A DNA stretch of 64,000 nt from Burkholderia sp. USMB20 (GTDB lineage: Bacteria > Pseudomonadota > Gammaproteobacteria > Burkholderiales > Burkholderiaceae), in assembly GCF_000949135.2 (NCBI RefSeq), contig NZ_JTAN02000019.1, forward strand, positions 992,001-1,056,000, in the 5' to 3' direction. Of this stretch, positions 8,417-17,468 are shown piece after piece; position 1 is the first letter of the stretch; every line of letters begins with the position of its first letter. Both the position numbers and the translations under genes were made by a program. Under the pieces are notes generated by a model that did no database searches, had not been told where the DNA came from, and worked only from the letters and a program-made list of their open reading frames with translations.

Positions 8417-10540
8417 ATGTTTCGTTCCCTGACGACCCTGATCAAGAAGTGGCGCGCGTCGCGCAATGCGGGCCACCAGCTCGATGCGCTGCTCGCGCAT
8501 GCCGACGCGGACGCGCCGTACGCCGAGCGCAGCGAATGGCTGATCGAGCTCGCGCACTGGCTGCGCCGCAACGGCGCGATGCAGGCCGCGCACGACACGC
8601 CGGCCGCACGCGATGCCGACGCACGCGCGTATCCGGCGCACGCGCGGCTGCGCTACCTGTTCCACGTGCTCGACCGCAACCCGGCATGGAAATCGCACGC
8701 GGCGCGCATCCTGCGCGGGATCCTGCGCGAATGCGACGGCATCTCGCTGCTGTGCGACGCCGGGATGCCCGTGCATTCCGGTTTCTTCGGCGCGCTGTTC
8801 GAGCGCATCGACTCGTCGCTGATCCCGCCGGCGCCGAACCGCCGCGAGCTGACGGCGCTGTTCACGCTGATGTTCCCGACGCCGGAAGACGCGCAATGGA
8901 TCGACGCGCTGCCCGACGACCTGCTTGCCCGCCTCGCCGAGCTGATCTCGTTCGACGTCACCGACGAAGAACGCCACGAGCCCGGCTCGTTCTCGCGCGA
9001 CCTGCTGGCCGCGCTGCACAACCTGACCTGCCAGATCAGCTCGACCGGCCTGTCGCAGACGGTGCGCAGCCGCCTGTCCGACGACGACGCGCGCAAGCCG
9101 CTCGAAACGCAGCCGTTCTATCGCCTGACGCGCGCGATGCTCGCGGTCGAGACCGCGCACGCGGCCGTCGAGGACGGCGGCGACCCGAGCAAGCTGCTGC
9201 ACGAGGTGAATTACCTGCGCGTGCTGCTCGACGAATGCCGGATCGCGGTCGACGACGTGTTCGCGCACCTGTACCGCAACGGCGTGTCGGTCGACATCGT
9301 GTTCCAGGTCGAACGGATGCGCATGCGCATCCTGCGCGCGGAACTGCTGCTCAACGCGTGGATGGCACGCGACGACCTGCGCGGGATGGCGCGCCTGACG
9401 GCCGAGCTCGTCGACGCGAACCAGAACAGCCAGAGCGTGTCGCACCTCGTGCGCAGCAACTTCTCGCTGTTCGCGCGCAAGCTCGTCGAGACCAACGCGG
9501 ACACCGGCGAGCACTACATCTCGCGCGGCCGCGCCGAGTATCTGAAGATGCTGCGGATGGCCGCGGGCGGCGGCCTCGTCACCGTCGCGACCGTGTGCGT
9601 GAAGTTCGCGATCACGGGCGCGCACCTGCAGTCGATGCTCGAAGGGCTGCTCGCGGGCGTCAACTACGCGGCGAGCTTCATGCTGATGCACTTCCTGCAC
9701 TTCACGCTCGCGACCAAGCAGCCCGCGATGACCGCGCCGACGCTTGCGCGCGAGCTCGACGACACCGGTCACGAGGAAGGCGTGAAGGCGTTCGTCGCGT
9801 CGGTGATCGCGCTGATCCGCACGCAGGCCGCGGCGATCTCCGGCAACGTGCTCGTCGTGCTGCCCGTCTGTCTGCTCGTGCAGCTGTTCGCAGGCAACCT
9901 GCTGCACGCGAACCTGATCTCGCCGGAGAAGGCGCACGCGACGCTGCATTCGTTCTCGCTGCTGGGCCCGACGCCGTTCTATGCGGCGCTCACGGGCGTG
10001 CTGCTGTGGGCGTCGAGCCTGCTCGCGGGCTGGGCCGACAACTGGTTCGTGCTGCACCGGGTCGGCGACGCGCTCACGTACAACCGCCGGCTGCGGCTCA
10101 CGCTCGGCGCGGCGGGCGCCGCGAAACTCGCGCACTTCTGCCGCTCGAACGTCGCGGGCGTGGTCGCCAACGTCGGCCTCGGCCTGATGCTCGGCCTGAT
10201 CCCCGCGATCGTCACCGTGTTCCTGTTCCCGTTCGAAGTGCGGCACGTGACGCTGTCGGCCGGCTCGATCGGGATCGCGCTCGGCGTGCTCGGCAAGGGC
10301 GCGCTGAGCACGCCCGAACTCTGGTGGGCCGGCGCCGGCGTGCTGAGCATGGCGATCCTCAACGTGCTCGTGAGCTTCGCGCTCGCGTTCACGATGGCCG
10401 TGCGCTCGCGCAGCCTGCGCCGCACCAAGGTGCGCGCGCTGGTCGGCGCGATCGTCCGCACGGTGGCTCGCGAAGCCGTCCGCGCTGTTCTGGCCGGCCG
10501 GCGGAACGGCCGCGCGGCCGGCCAGCCGGGCTCGCACTGA
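8417..10540 (+). CDS. Gcr ('site-specific recombinase') family membrane protein
   Basis: A 707-residue protein matching the family annotated as 'site-specific recombinase' (Pfam SpecificRecomb, neisserial Gcr). The first ~370 residues are soluble and helical (for example DIVFQVERMRMRILRAELLLNAWMARDD). The remainder has about six to seven hydrophobic segments: LVTVATVCVKFAITGA, NVLVVLPVCLLVQLF, FYAALTGVLLWASSLLAGW, VGLGLMLGLIPAIVTVFLF and others. No tyrosine- or serine-recombinase signature is present, so the name rests on old genetic data. I start at MFRSLTT (8417) because upstream translation is low-complexity. No clear ribosome-binding site. It stands alone. Confidence 0.75.
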   Translation: MFRSLTTLIKKWRASRNAGHQLDALLAHADADAPYAERSEWLIELAHWLRRNGAMQAAHDTPAARDADARAYPAHARLRYLFHVLDRNPAWKSHAARILRGILRECDGISLLCDAGMPVHSGFFGALFERIDSSLIPPAPNRRELTALFTLMFPTPEDAQWIDALPDDLLARLAELISFDVTDEERHEPGSFSRDLLAALHNLTCQISSTGLSQTVRSRLSDDDARKPLETQPFYRLTRAMLAVETAHAAVEDGGDPSKLLHEVNYLRVLLDECRIAVDDVFAHLYRNGVSVDIVFQVERMRMRILRAELLLNAWMARDDLRGMARLTAELVDANQNSQSVSHLVRSNFSLFARKLVETNADTGEHYISRGRAEYLKMLRMAAGGGLVTVATVCVKFAITGAHLQSMLEGLLAGVNYAASFMLMHFLHFTLATKQPAMTAPTLARELDDTGHEEGVKAFVASVIALIRTQAAAISGNVLVVLPVCLLVQLFAGNLLHANLISPEKAHATLHSFSLLGPTPFYAALTGVLLWASSLLAGWADNWFVLHRVGDALTYNRRLRLTLGAAGAAKLAHFCRSNVAGVVANVGLGLMLGLIPAIVTVFLFPFEVRHVTLSAGSIGIALGVLGKGALSTPELWWAGAGVLSMAILNVLVSFALAFTMAVRSRSLRRTKVRALVGAIVRTVAREAVRAVLAGRRNGRAAGQPGSH

Positions 10541-10700
10541 GCGTTCGACGCGGCGCGCCCGCCCGGGCGGGCGCCGCCGCCGGCCCGGCGGCCGCCGTCA
10601 CGGCCGCCGACCCGCGCCGGCGTCCCGAATCCGACGCAACGGCCGGCCCGGGCGCCGCGCCGCGTACAATAGTGGACTTTTGCACGTCCTCACCCGCCTT

Positions 10701-11999
10701 ATGTCCTCGCCCACCCTGTACGAATTCTTCGCTCCCTGCCCGCGCGGCCTCGAAGCGGCGCTTGCCGCCGAGCTGGCCGAAATCGCCGGCCGCCATCTGG
10801 ACGGCGCGCCGTTCACCGCGGGCGCGCAGGTGCCGGGCGGCGTCCACTTCCGTGGCGGCTGGGCCGCCGGCATGGCCGCGAACCTCCATTCGCGAATCGC
10901 GAGCCGGATCCTGCTGAAGATCGCGCACCGCCCGTACCGCAACGAACAGGACGTCTACGCGCTCGCGCTCGAGCAGCCGTGGGAACGCTGGTTCGCGTCG
11001 ACGCAGACGCTGCGCGTCGACATCACCGCGATCAAGTCGCCGCTGAAGAGCCTCGAGTTCGCGACGCTGCGCGTGAAGGACGCGATCTGCGACCGGATGC
11101 GCGACAAGACCGGTTCGCGCCCGAGCATCGACACCGGCGCGCCGGACGTGCGCGTGTTCGCGTTCCTGACGGCCACCGAGTGCACGCTGTACCTCGATAC
11201 GTCGGGCGAGCCGCTGTTCAAGCGCGGCTGGCGCCTCGACAAGGGCGCGGCGCCGCTGCGCGAGAACCTCGCGGCCGGCATCCTGCGCCTGACGGGCTGG
11301 ACGCCCGGCACCGCGCTGTACGACCCGATGTGCGGCAGCGGCACGTTCCTCGCGGAAGCCGCGCAGATCGCGCTCGGCGTCGCGCCGGGCGTCGAGCGCC
11401 GGTTCGGCTTCGAGAAGCTCAAGCAGTACGACATCACCGCATGGCAGGGCCTGAAGGTCGCGGCGCTCGACGCGAAACGCGCGGCGCGCGGCAAGCGCGA
11501 TTCGCTCGGCGTGTACGGCAGCGACATCTCGGGCGACATGCTCGAGAAGGCGCGCGCGAACCTCGAGCGCGCGGGCGTGCCGTCGGTGTGGCTCAAGCAG
11601 GTCGACGCGCGCGGCATGACGCCGCCGTGCGACGGCCCGGGCATCATCCTCGCGAACCCGCCGTACGGCGAGCGGATCGAGGTGCGCGGCCGCAGCGCGC
11701 GCGGCGAGGTGCGCGAGACGGGCCGCAACCGCGGCAACGACGACGCATTCCGCCGCACGCACACCGACGCGCCGGACAGCGAGTTCTTCAACGCGCTCGG
11801 CGATGCGCTCAAGCAGCGCTTCACCGGCTGGCAGGCGTTCCTGCTGACGTCGGACCGCTCGCTGCCGGGCCAGCTGCGCCTGCGCGAATCGGCGAAGACG
11901 CCGCTGTTCAACGGCGCGCTCGAATGCCGGCTGTTCCGCTTCGACCTGATCGCCGGCAGCGTGAAGGCACGCCCGGCCACGCCGGAAGGCGACGCCTGA
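10701..11999 (+). CDS. THUMP-domain class I SAM-dependent RNA methyltransferase (RlmL N-domain type)
   Basis: A 432-residue protein. An N-terminal THUMP/ferredoxin-like RNA-binding half (about residues 1-170) precedes a Rossmann methyltransferase. YDPMCGSGTFLAEAA (about residues 210-225) is the SAM-binding loop, VYGSDISGDMLEKAR follows, and NPPYGER is the N-PP-Y catalytic motif IV of base-amino methyltransferases. It matches the N-terminal, m2G2445-forming half of E. coli RlmL. The RlmK half is absent, as is common in betaproteobacteria. The start at 10701 (MSSPTLYEFFAPCPRG) aligns with the family; an ATG 21 bases upstream is less likely. Confidence 0.85.
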   Translation: MSSPTLYEFFAPCPRGLEAALAAELAEIAGRHLDGAPFTAGAQVPGGVHFRGGWAAGMAANLHSRIASRILLKIAHRPYRNEQDVYALALEQPWERWFASTQTLRVDITAIKSPLKSLEFATLRVKDAICDRMRDKTGSRPSIDTGAPDVRVFAFLTATECTLYLDTSGEPLFKRGWRLDKGAAPLRENLAAGILRLTGWTPGTALYDPMCGSGTFLAEAAQIALGVAPGVERRFGFEKLKQYDITAWQGLKVAALDAKRAARGKRDSLGVYGSDISGDMLEKARANLERAGVPSVWLKQVDARGMTPPCDGPGIILANPPYGERIEVRGRSARGEVRETGRNRGNDDAFRRTHTDAPDSEFFNALGDALKQRFTGWQAFLLTSDRSLPGQLRLRESAKTPLFNGALECRLFRFDLIAGSVKARPATPEGDA

Positions 12000-12041
12000 T
12001 ACGCGAGGCGGCGGTTGCGGCCGCCTGCTGACACCGTGACG

Positions 12042-12070
12042 ATGCCCGGCCAATCGGCCGGGCATTTTTC
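12042..12070 (+). terminator. Rho-independent terminator after the methyltransferase gene
   Basis: A ten-pair perfect stem ATGCCCGGCC / GGCCGGGCAT with a four-base loop, followed by TTTTTC. Confidence 0.9.
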
Positions 12071-12265
12071 TTTCCGCCGCACCCAGGCGAGCGGCGCCAC
12101 GCGCGCCGCCGAGGTTCCGCGCGGTCGGTGTGGGAGCGAAGCCGTCATTTGTCAGCGTCGCCGCGACTACTGACAGCACGCTGTCAGCAGCCCCCGGTCA
12201 CACTGCAATCCCGGCGCAATGCAAGGCTGGTTTCCATCAAGAACCCGAACAACACGGAGCTCGTC

Positions 12266-12676
12266 ATGACGTCCGCAACTGCAACCGACACCGCAACCCT
12301 GGAACGCGCGATCGCGTGGTTCGACATCCCGTCCCTCGATTTCGACCGGGCGATCCGTTTCTACGAAACCGTGCTGCAGACGACGCTGCAGCGCGAAGTC
12401 ATCGGCGGCGTGCCGATGGCCATGTTCGATCACGAAGCGTCGAGCACGGGCGGCAGCATCGTGTTCGATCCGCAGCAGATGAAGCCGAGTGCGAACGGCG
12501 TGCTCGTCTACCTGAACGCCGGCGAGTCGGTCGTCGCGGCACTCGAACGCGCGAAGCGCGCGGGCGGCGTCGTGCAGGGTTCGGTCGTCGAGTTGCCGAA
12601 CAACTACGGCTACATCGGCTACCTGATCGACACCGAAGGCAACCGCGTCGGCCTGCACGCGCCGAAATGCCACTGA
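12266..12676 (+). CDS. VOC superfamily (glyoxalase/bleomycin-resistance-like) protein
   Basis: A 136-residue single-domain protein with the two beta-alpha-beta-beta-beta modules of the VOC fold. The first module starts at WFDIPSLDFDRAIRFYETVL and the second begins near VLVYLNAGESVVAALERAKRAGG; the end NRVGLHAPKCH is typical. Family members are metal-dependent lyases, dioxygenases or antibiotic-binding proteins; nothing here fixes the reaction. The ATG at 12266 is preceded by GGAG at suitable distance. It lies 73 bases before a WYL regulator on the same strand, so co-transcription is likely. Confidence 0.8.
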   Translation: MTSATATDTATLERAIAWFDIPSLDFDRAIRFYETVLQTTLQREVIGGVPMAMFDHEASSTGGSIVFDPQQMKPSANGVLVYLNAGESVVAALERAKRAGGVVQGSVVELPNNYGYIGYLIDTEGNRVGLHAPKCH

Positions 12677-12749
12677 GCGCGTCCACCCTCCGGCGGGCGC
12701 GGCGCTATCATCGCGAAGTCCCCGTAGCCGTTGGAGTCGAGGTGCAGCC

Positions 12750-13436
12750 ATGACGCGCCGTGCCGACCGCCTGTTCCAGATCGCCGAGCTGCTGCGCGGG
12801 CGACGTCTCACGACCGCGCAGCAGCTCGCCGACTGGCTGTCGGTGTCGCCGCGCACGGTCTATCGCGACGTGCGCGACCTGCAGCTGTCGGGTGTGCCGA
12901 TCGAAGGCGAAGCCGGCATCGGCTACCGGCTGAACCGCAACGCGAGCCTGCCGCCGCTCACGTTCACGGCCGAGGAGCTCGCGGCGCTCGCGGCCGGCGC
13001 GCGCATGCTCGAGACCTGGGGCGGCGCGCGCTTCGCGGGCGGCGCGCGTTCGGCGCTCGCGAAGATCGCGTCGGCGATGCCGGCCGACAAGCGCACCGCG
13101 CTCGATCGCCTGCCGGTGTTCGCGCCGTCGTTCCACATCGACGAGACGTTCTGCGCGAAGGTCGACGCGATCCACCAGGCGGTCGACACGCATCACGTCG
13201 TCAGCTTCGACTACCGCGACCGGCTCGGCGCGCACACGAAGCGCCGCGTGTGGCCGCTCGGGCTCGTCTACTGGGGCGGACGCTGGACGATCGGCGCATG
13301 GTGCGAGCTGCGCGACGACTTCCGCACCTTCGACATCGCGCGGATGGGTGATATCTCCGTGCACGAGCAGTTTCCGGACATGGAAGGCCGGCGGATCGCC
13401 GACTACATGCGGATCGCGGAAGCGCCGATGCGCTGA
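12750..13436 (+). CDS. YafY-type HTH/WYL transcriptional regulator
   Basis: A 228-residue protein. Residues 1-60 form a DeoR-like winged helix (TTAQQLADWLSVSPRTVYRDVRDL). From about residue 135 a WYL domain follows (HHVVSFDYRDRLGAHTKRRVWPLGLVYWGGRWTIGAWCE), which in this family binds a small ligand or nucleic acid and controls DNA binding. In Burkholderia and Pseudomonas, YafY-type regulators often sit beside a VOC gene, as here. The regulated genes cannot be told from the sequence. Confidence 0.85.
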   Translation: MTRRADRLFQIAELLRGRRLTTAQQLADWLSVSPRTVYRDVRDLQLSGVPIEGEAGIGYRLNRNASLPPLTFTAEELAALAAGARMLETWGGARFAGGARSALAKIASAMPADKRTALDRLPVFAPSFHIDETFCAKVDAIHQAVDTHHVVSFDYRDRLGAHTKRRVWPLGLVYWGGRWTIGAWCELRDDFRTFDIARMGDISVHEQFPDMEGRRIADYMRIAEAPMR

Positions 13437-13477
13437 GGCGGGTAGGCTCGGGCCGCTGCCCGCTGAATGACGCGCCG

Positions 13478-13586
13478 CTGTTCGGCTGTTCGGCTGTTCG
13501 GCTACCTGGTTGTCCGGCGGTCTGTCTGGCTGTCCGGCCGCCCGACTGTCTGGTTGTCCGGCTGTCTGTCCGGCTGCCCGACTGTC
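13478..13586. repeat. Degenerate octamer tandem repeat (CTGTYYGG)
   Basis: Three perfect tandem copies of CTGTTCGG (13478-13501) are followed by about nine degenerate octamers (TTGTCCGG, CTGTCTGG, CTGTCCGG, CTGCCCGA and similar) with two 4-base half units. It lies between the WYL regulator and the convergent nitrilase gene and codes for nothing recognisable. Confidence 0.8.
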
Positions 13587-13640
13587 AAGCCACCTCGCCG
13601 CCATTCGCACGCCGGGGCGTCCGCGCCCCGGTCGCACCCG

Positions 13641-14564
13641 TCACTCGCCGAACACCACCGACCGCTTCGGCCGCTCGTCGACGTGCAGCGAAAACACGTC
13701 CGGGCGCGCATAGTGCCCGACCACATCGAAGTCGTAACGCGCGCGCACGAGTTCATCGGTATCGATACGCGCGGTCACGAGCCCGGCCTCGCCGATCAGC
13801 GGCTCGGTCAGCAGGTCGCCGAGCGGCCCGACGATCACGCTGCCGCCGCGGATCAGCGGCCGCTCCGGATCCCAGCCCGGCACGTCGATGCCGAGCGCGC
13901 GCGGCGACGGCTGCACCTGGCAGGCGCTCACGACGAAGCAGCGTCCCTCGTGCGCGATGTGCCGCATCGAGCTTTGCCACAGGTCGCGCTCGTCGACGGT
14001 CGGCGCGCACCAGATCTGCACGCCTTTCGCATACATCGCGCAGCGCAGCAGCGGCATGTGGTTCTCCCAGCAGATCACGGCGCCCGCGCGGCCCGCGGCC
14101 GTGTCGACCACCGGCAGCGTCGAGCCGTCGCCCTGCCCCCAGATCAGCCGTTCGGTGCCGGTCGGCATCAGCTTGCGGTGCTTCGCGACGAGCCCGTCGC
14201 GCGGATCGAAGAACAGCGCCGTGCAGTACAGCGTGCTGCCGCCGCGCTCGATCACGCCGACCACGAGGCTCGCGCCCGTGCGCTGCGACAGCGCGGCCAG
14301 TTCGTCGGTTTCGGGGCCCGGCACGTCGATCGCCTGCGCGGCGTAGCGCGCATACGCGTCGCGGCCCTCGGGCAGCCGGTAGCCGAGCCGCGTGCCGAAG
14401 ATCTCGCCTTTCGGATAGCCGCCGAGCACGGCTTCGGGCAGCACGACGAGCGACGCGCCGCTGTCGCGGATCGCGGTTTCGTAGCCGAGGATCGTGTCGA
14501 GCGTGGCGCGCGTGCCGGCGGGCGATGCGCCGATCTGCAGCGCGGCGATGACTGAGGTGGACAT
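13641..14564 (-). CDS. Nitrilase-superfamily carbon-nitrogen hydrolase
   Basis: A 307-residue protein with the Glu-Lys-Cys triad of the superfamily: Glu in [13 protein letters not shown] (about residue 43), Lys in [18 protein letters not shown], and Cys in [13 protein letters not shown] (about residue 160). CWENHMPL is typical of true nitrilases, which turn nitriles into carboxylates, rather than amidases or ureidopropionases. Length fits. It is divergent from a LysR gene across 80 bases containing ATCGAT-rich inverted repeats, so that regulator probably controls it. Natural substrate unknown; an arylaliphatic nitrile is plausible. Confidence 0.85.
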   Translation of the reverse strand: MSTSVIAALQIGASPAGTRATLDTILGYETAIRDSGASLVVLPEAVLGGYPKGEIFGTRLGYRLPEGRDAYARYAAQAIDVPGPETDELAALSQRTGASLVVGVIERGGSTLYCTALFFDPRDGLVAKHRKLMPTGTERLIWGQGDGSTLPVVDTAAGRAGAVICWENHMPLLRCAMYAKGVQIWCAPTVDERDLWQSSMRHIAHEGRCFVVSACQVQPSPRALGIDVPGWDPERPLIRGGSVIVGPLGDLLTEPLIGEAGLVTARIDTDELVRARYDFDVVGHYARPDVFSLHVDERPKRSVVFGE

Positions 14565-14599
14565 GACGACGTCTCCGGTGAATGGGGTGACGCCATCTT

Positions 14600-14630
14600 T
14601 ATCGATATCATTTCATCGATCAAATCGATA
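14600..14630. promoter_or_regulatory. Probable LysR operator between nitrilase and LysR genes
   Basis: An inverted repeat TATCGAT (14600-14606) and ATCGATA (14624-14630) flanks a further ATCGAT at 14615-14620. Each arm contains the T...A dyad expected for LysR-type regulators. The region is conspicuously A+T-rich for this genome and lies in the divergent promoter gap. Confidence 0.6.
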
Positions 14631-14644
14631 CAACGATAACTGAC

Positions 14645-15565
14645 ATGAATACGGATGATATCGCCCGGCTCGACCTGAACCTGCTGAAGGTATTCGAGGC
14701 GCTGTACGAGGAAGGCGGCGCGAGCCGCGCGGCGCTGCGGCTCGGCCTCACGCAGTCGGCCGTCAGCGCGGCGCTCGCGCGGCTGCGCGTGATCTACGCC
14801 GACCCGCTGTTCGTGCGCACCGGCCGCGGGCTCGCGCCGACGCCGCGCGCGGACGAGCTCAAGCCGATCCTGTCCGACGCGCTCGACCGCTGCCGCGCGA
14901 GCCTCGCGATCGCGGCCGACGGCGGCGAGCGGGTCGGCCGCACGATCTCGATCGGGCTGTCGGACGACTTCGAGATCGCGCTCGGCCGCGCGCTGATCGA
15001 CGCGGTCGCGCGGGAAGCCGCGGGCATCCGGCTGATCTTCCGGCAGACCCACAGCGGCATCGCGGGCGACGCGCTGCTGCGGCACGGCGTCGATCTCGCG
15101 ATCGCATCGGGCGGGTTCTCGGCGAACGGGCTCAGCCGGCGCGCGGTCGCGACGGGCGGCTACGCATGCCTGATCGATCCGGTCGGCCGGGCGCGCGCGC
15201 CGCGCACGCTCGCGCTCGCCGATTTCCTGCGGCGCGATCACCTGCTCGTGTCGTCGGGCGGCGTGATCGGGATCGTCGACGAGGCGCTGGCCGCGCTCGG
15301 CCACAAGCGGCGCGTGGCGGCGTCGACCACGCATTTCGCGGCGCTGCCGTACCTGCTCGCCGGCTCCGACGCGGTGGCGACGATACCGGCGCACGCGGCC
15401 CGCGCGATCGCGCAGTCGACGTCGCTGCGTGCGCTCGCGTGCCCGGTCGAGCTGCCGCGCTACCCGGTGGAAATCGGCTGGCGCACGAGCACGCAGCGCG
15501 ACCCGGCGATCGTGCGCGTGCGGGACACGATCGCCGCCTGCGTCGCGACGATCGTCGCGCCATAA
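14645..15565 (+). CDS. LysR-type transcriptional regulator
   Basis: A 306-residue protein. Residues 6-65 hold the winged helix (LDLNLLKVFEALYEEGGASRAALRLGLTQSAVSAALARLR), followed by the linker and a substrate-binding domain (SIGLSDDFEIALGRALID, then LLRHGVDLAIASGGF). The DLNLLKVF start resembles the NodD/NahR-like branch. It is transcribed divergently from the nitrilase gene, which is the classical arrangement for a LysR activator and its target. The inducer is unknown. Confidence 0.88.
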   Translation: MNTDDIARLDLNLLKVFEALYEEGGASRAALRLGLTQSAVSAALARLRVIYADPLFVRTGRGLAPTPRADELKPILSDALDRCRASLAIAADGGERVGRTISIGLSDDFEIALGRALIDAVAREAAGIRLIFRQTHSGIAGDALLRHGVDLAIASGGFSANGLSRRAVATGGYACLIDPVGRARAPRTLALADFLRRDHLLVSSGGVIGIVDEALAALGHKRRVAASTTHFAALPYLLAGSDAVATIPAHAARAIAQSTSLRALACPVELPRYPVEIGWRTSTQRDPAIVRVRDTIAACVATIVAP

Positions 15566-15674
15566 AAGGGCGCGATACGGCGTGCACTGGTGAGGCGAGG
15601 GCGCAAGACCGGGGTCGGATTCGTCTAACGTAATGGCCGGCAGCGTCCGGGCGCAACCGGTAAAATGCCGATCC

Positions 15675-16184
15675 ATGAAACCCGAAATCTGGACCCCGCA
15701 TGTGACCGTCGCGGCGCTCATCGAGCGCGCCGGTCGCTTTCTCGTGATCGAGGAAGAAACCTCGACGGGCCTGCGCATCAACCAGCCGGCCGGCCATCTC
15801 GAGGCCGGCGAGACGCTCGCCGACGCCGTGATCCGCGAGACGCTCGAGGAAACCGCGCATCCGTTCGTCCCCGATGCGCTCGTCGGCGTCTATCTCGCGC
15901 ACTACGACCGCCCCGGCAGCGCCGGCGCGACCTACCTGCGCTTCACGTTCTGCGGCACGGCCGGCGAGCCGCTGCCGGGCCACGTGCTCGACGACGGCAT
16001 CGTCCGCACGCTGTGGATGAGCGCCGACGAGCTGCGCGCGTGCAGCGAGCGTCACCGCTCGCCCGCGGTGATGCGCTGCGTCGACGACTATCTGGCCGGG
16101 CGGCGCATTCCGCTCGATTTCGTGCACACGCATTCGGTCGCGCCGCGCCCGGAAGCATTCGACCGTCAGGCGGTAAACAAATGA
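15675..16184 (+). CDS. nudJ: NUDIX hydrolase, NudJ-like
   Basis: A 169-residue protein with a Nudix box starting GHLEAGE (about residue 39) and continuing RETLEETA; the final Gly of the consensus is Ala. Nudix enzymes hydrolyse nucleoside diphosphates linked to another moiety. E. coli NudJ acts on thiamine-pyrimidine pyrophosphates and lies directly upstream of mnmA, as here, so the NudJ assignment rests on synteny plus the motif. The ATG at 15675 is chosen because the domain begins there ([15 protein letters not shown]). TAAAAT about ten bases upstream may be a -10 box. The stop overlaps the mnmA start (ATGA). Confidence 0.75.
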   Translation: MKPEIWTPHVTVAALIERAGRFLVIEEETSTGLRINQPAGHLEAGETLADAVIRETLEETAHPFVPDALVGVYLAHYDRPGSAGATYLRFTFCGTAGEPLPGHVLDDGIVRTLWMSADELRACSERHRSPAVMRCVDDYLAGRRIPLDFVHTHSVAPRPEAFDRQAVNK

Positions 16185-17350
16185 GCAAGCGCCGTGTAGT
16201 AGTGGGCATGTCGGGCGGCGTCGATTCGTCGGTGACCGCGTGGCTGCTGAAGGAACAGGGATACGACGTGGTCGGCCTGTTCATGAAGAACTGGGAAGAC
16301 GACGACGACGGCGAATACTGCTCGACGCGCCAGGACTGGATCGACGTGGTGTCGGTGGCCGACCTGATCGGCATCGACGTGGAAGCCGTGAACTTCGCGG
16401 CCGAATACAAGGACCGCGTGTTCGCCGAATTCCTGCGCGAATATTCGGCCGGCCGCACGCCGAACCCGGACGTGCTGTGCAACGCCGAGATCAAGTTCAA
16501 GGCGTTCCTCGACCACGCGATGTCGCTCGACGCGGAAATGATCGCGACCGGCCACTACGCGCGCGTGCGCGAGCGCGACGGCCGCTTCGAACTGCTGAAG
16601 GCATTCGATCATACGAAAGACCAGTCGTACTTCCTGCACCGGCTGAACCAGGCGCAACTGTCGAAGACGATGTTCCCGCTCGGCGAGATCCCGAAGACGA
16701 AGGTGCGCGAGATCGCCGCGCAGATCGGCCTGCCGAACGCGAAGAAGAAGGACTCGACCGGTATCTGCTTTATCGGCGAACGGCCGTTCCGCGACTTCCT
16801 GAACCGCTATCTTCCGACGAAACCCGGCCCGATGAAGACGCCGGACGGCAAGGTGGTCGGCGAGCACATCGGCCTCGCGTTCTACACGTTCGGCCAGCGC
16901 AAGGGCATCGGCCTCGGCGGCAGCAAGAGCGGCAGCGGCGAGCCGTGGTTCGTCGCGGCGAAGGACATCGCGTCGAACACGCTGTACGTCGTGCAGGGCC
17001 ACGACCATCCGTGGCTGCTGTCGCGCGAGCTCGTCGCCGGCAACGTGAGCTGGGTCGCGGGCGAACCGCCGGCCGACGGCTTCGCGTGCGGCGCGAAGAC
17101 GCGCTACCGGCAGGCCGATGCGGCATGCGCGTTCGGCGCCGCCGCAACCGGCCCGGCCGGCGAAGCCCGCTTCTCGCTCGCCTTCGACGACGCGCAATGG
17201 GCGGTCACGCCCGGCCAGTCGGCCGTGCTGTACGACGGCGAGATCTGCCTCGGCGGCGGCATCATCGAGTTCGCGGCCACCGGCCAGCCCGGCCAGACGG
17301 CGCCGGCACCGGCGGCCGCCCGCGCGGGTGCGCTCGCCGAAGCACGCTGA
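16181..17350 (+). CDS. mnmA: tRNA-specific 2-thiouridylase MnmA
   Basis: A 389-residue enzyme that adds sulfur to U34 of tRNA(Lys, Glu, Gln). The PP-loop SGGVDSSV (residues 11-18) binds ATP. The two catalytic cysteines are in [10 protein letters not shown] (about residue 100) and [12 protein letters not shown] (about residue 195), and TGHYAR is present. The C-terminal Ala/Pro-rich tail beyond the second beta-barrel domain is longer than in E. coli. The ATG overlaps the NUDIX stop by four bases. A cytosolic housekeeping gene. Confidence 0.95.
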   Translation: MSKRRVVVGMSGGVDSSVTAWLLKEQGYDVVGLFMKNWEDDDDGEYCSTRQDWIDVVSVADLIGIDVEAVNFAAEYKDRVFAEFLREYSAGRTPNPDVLCNAEIKFKAFLDHAMSLDAEMIATGHYARVRERDGRFELLKAFDHTKDQSYFLHRLNQAQLSKTMFPLGEIPKTKVREIAAQIGLPNAKKKDSTGICFIGERPFRDFLNRYLPTKPGPMKTPDGKVVGEHIGLAFYTFGQRKGIGLGGSKSGSGEPWFVAAKDIASNTLYVVQGHDHPWLLSRELVAGNVSWVAGEPPADGFACGAKTRYRQADAACAFGAAATGPAGEARFSLAFDDAQWAVTPGQSAVLYDGEICLGGGIIEFAATGQPGQTAPAPAAARAGALAEAR

Positions 17351-17468
17351 CATCCATTCGGTTTAGACTTGCGGCACGCCGCGCCCGGCGGAACACGATT
17401 CCGCCGCGGCCGGTGCGCCGCCGCGCAGCGTACGCATGGCGGCATTTCAAGATTCTTACGGAGTCCCC

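Noticed and set aside
8156..10537. 793-codon open frame antisense to the Gcr-family gene
   Set aside because: Composition is Arg/Glu/His-rich without homology; the plus-strand frame has clear membrane segments and family similarity.
8417..10540. Mobile element, because of the 'site-specific recombinase' family name
   Set aside because: No integrase motifs, attachment sites, direct repeats or foreign composition are seen around it.
13478..13586. CRISPR array
   Set aside because: Units are eight bases with no spacers and no cas genes.
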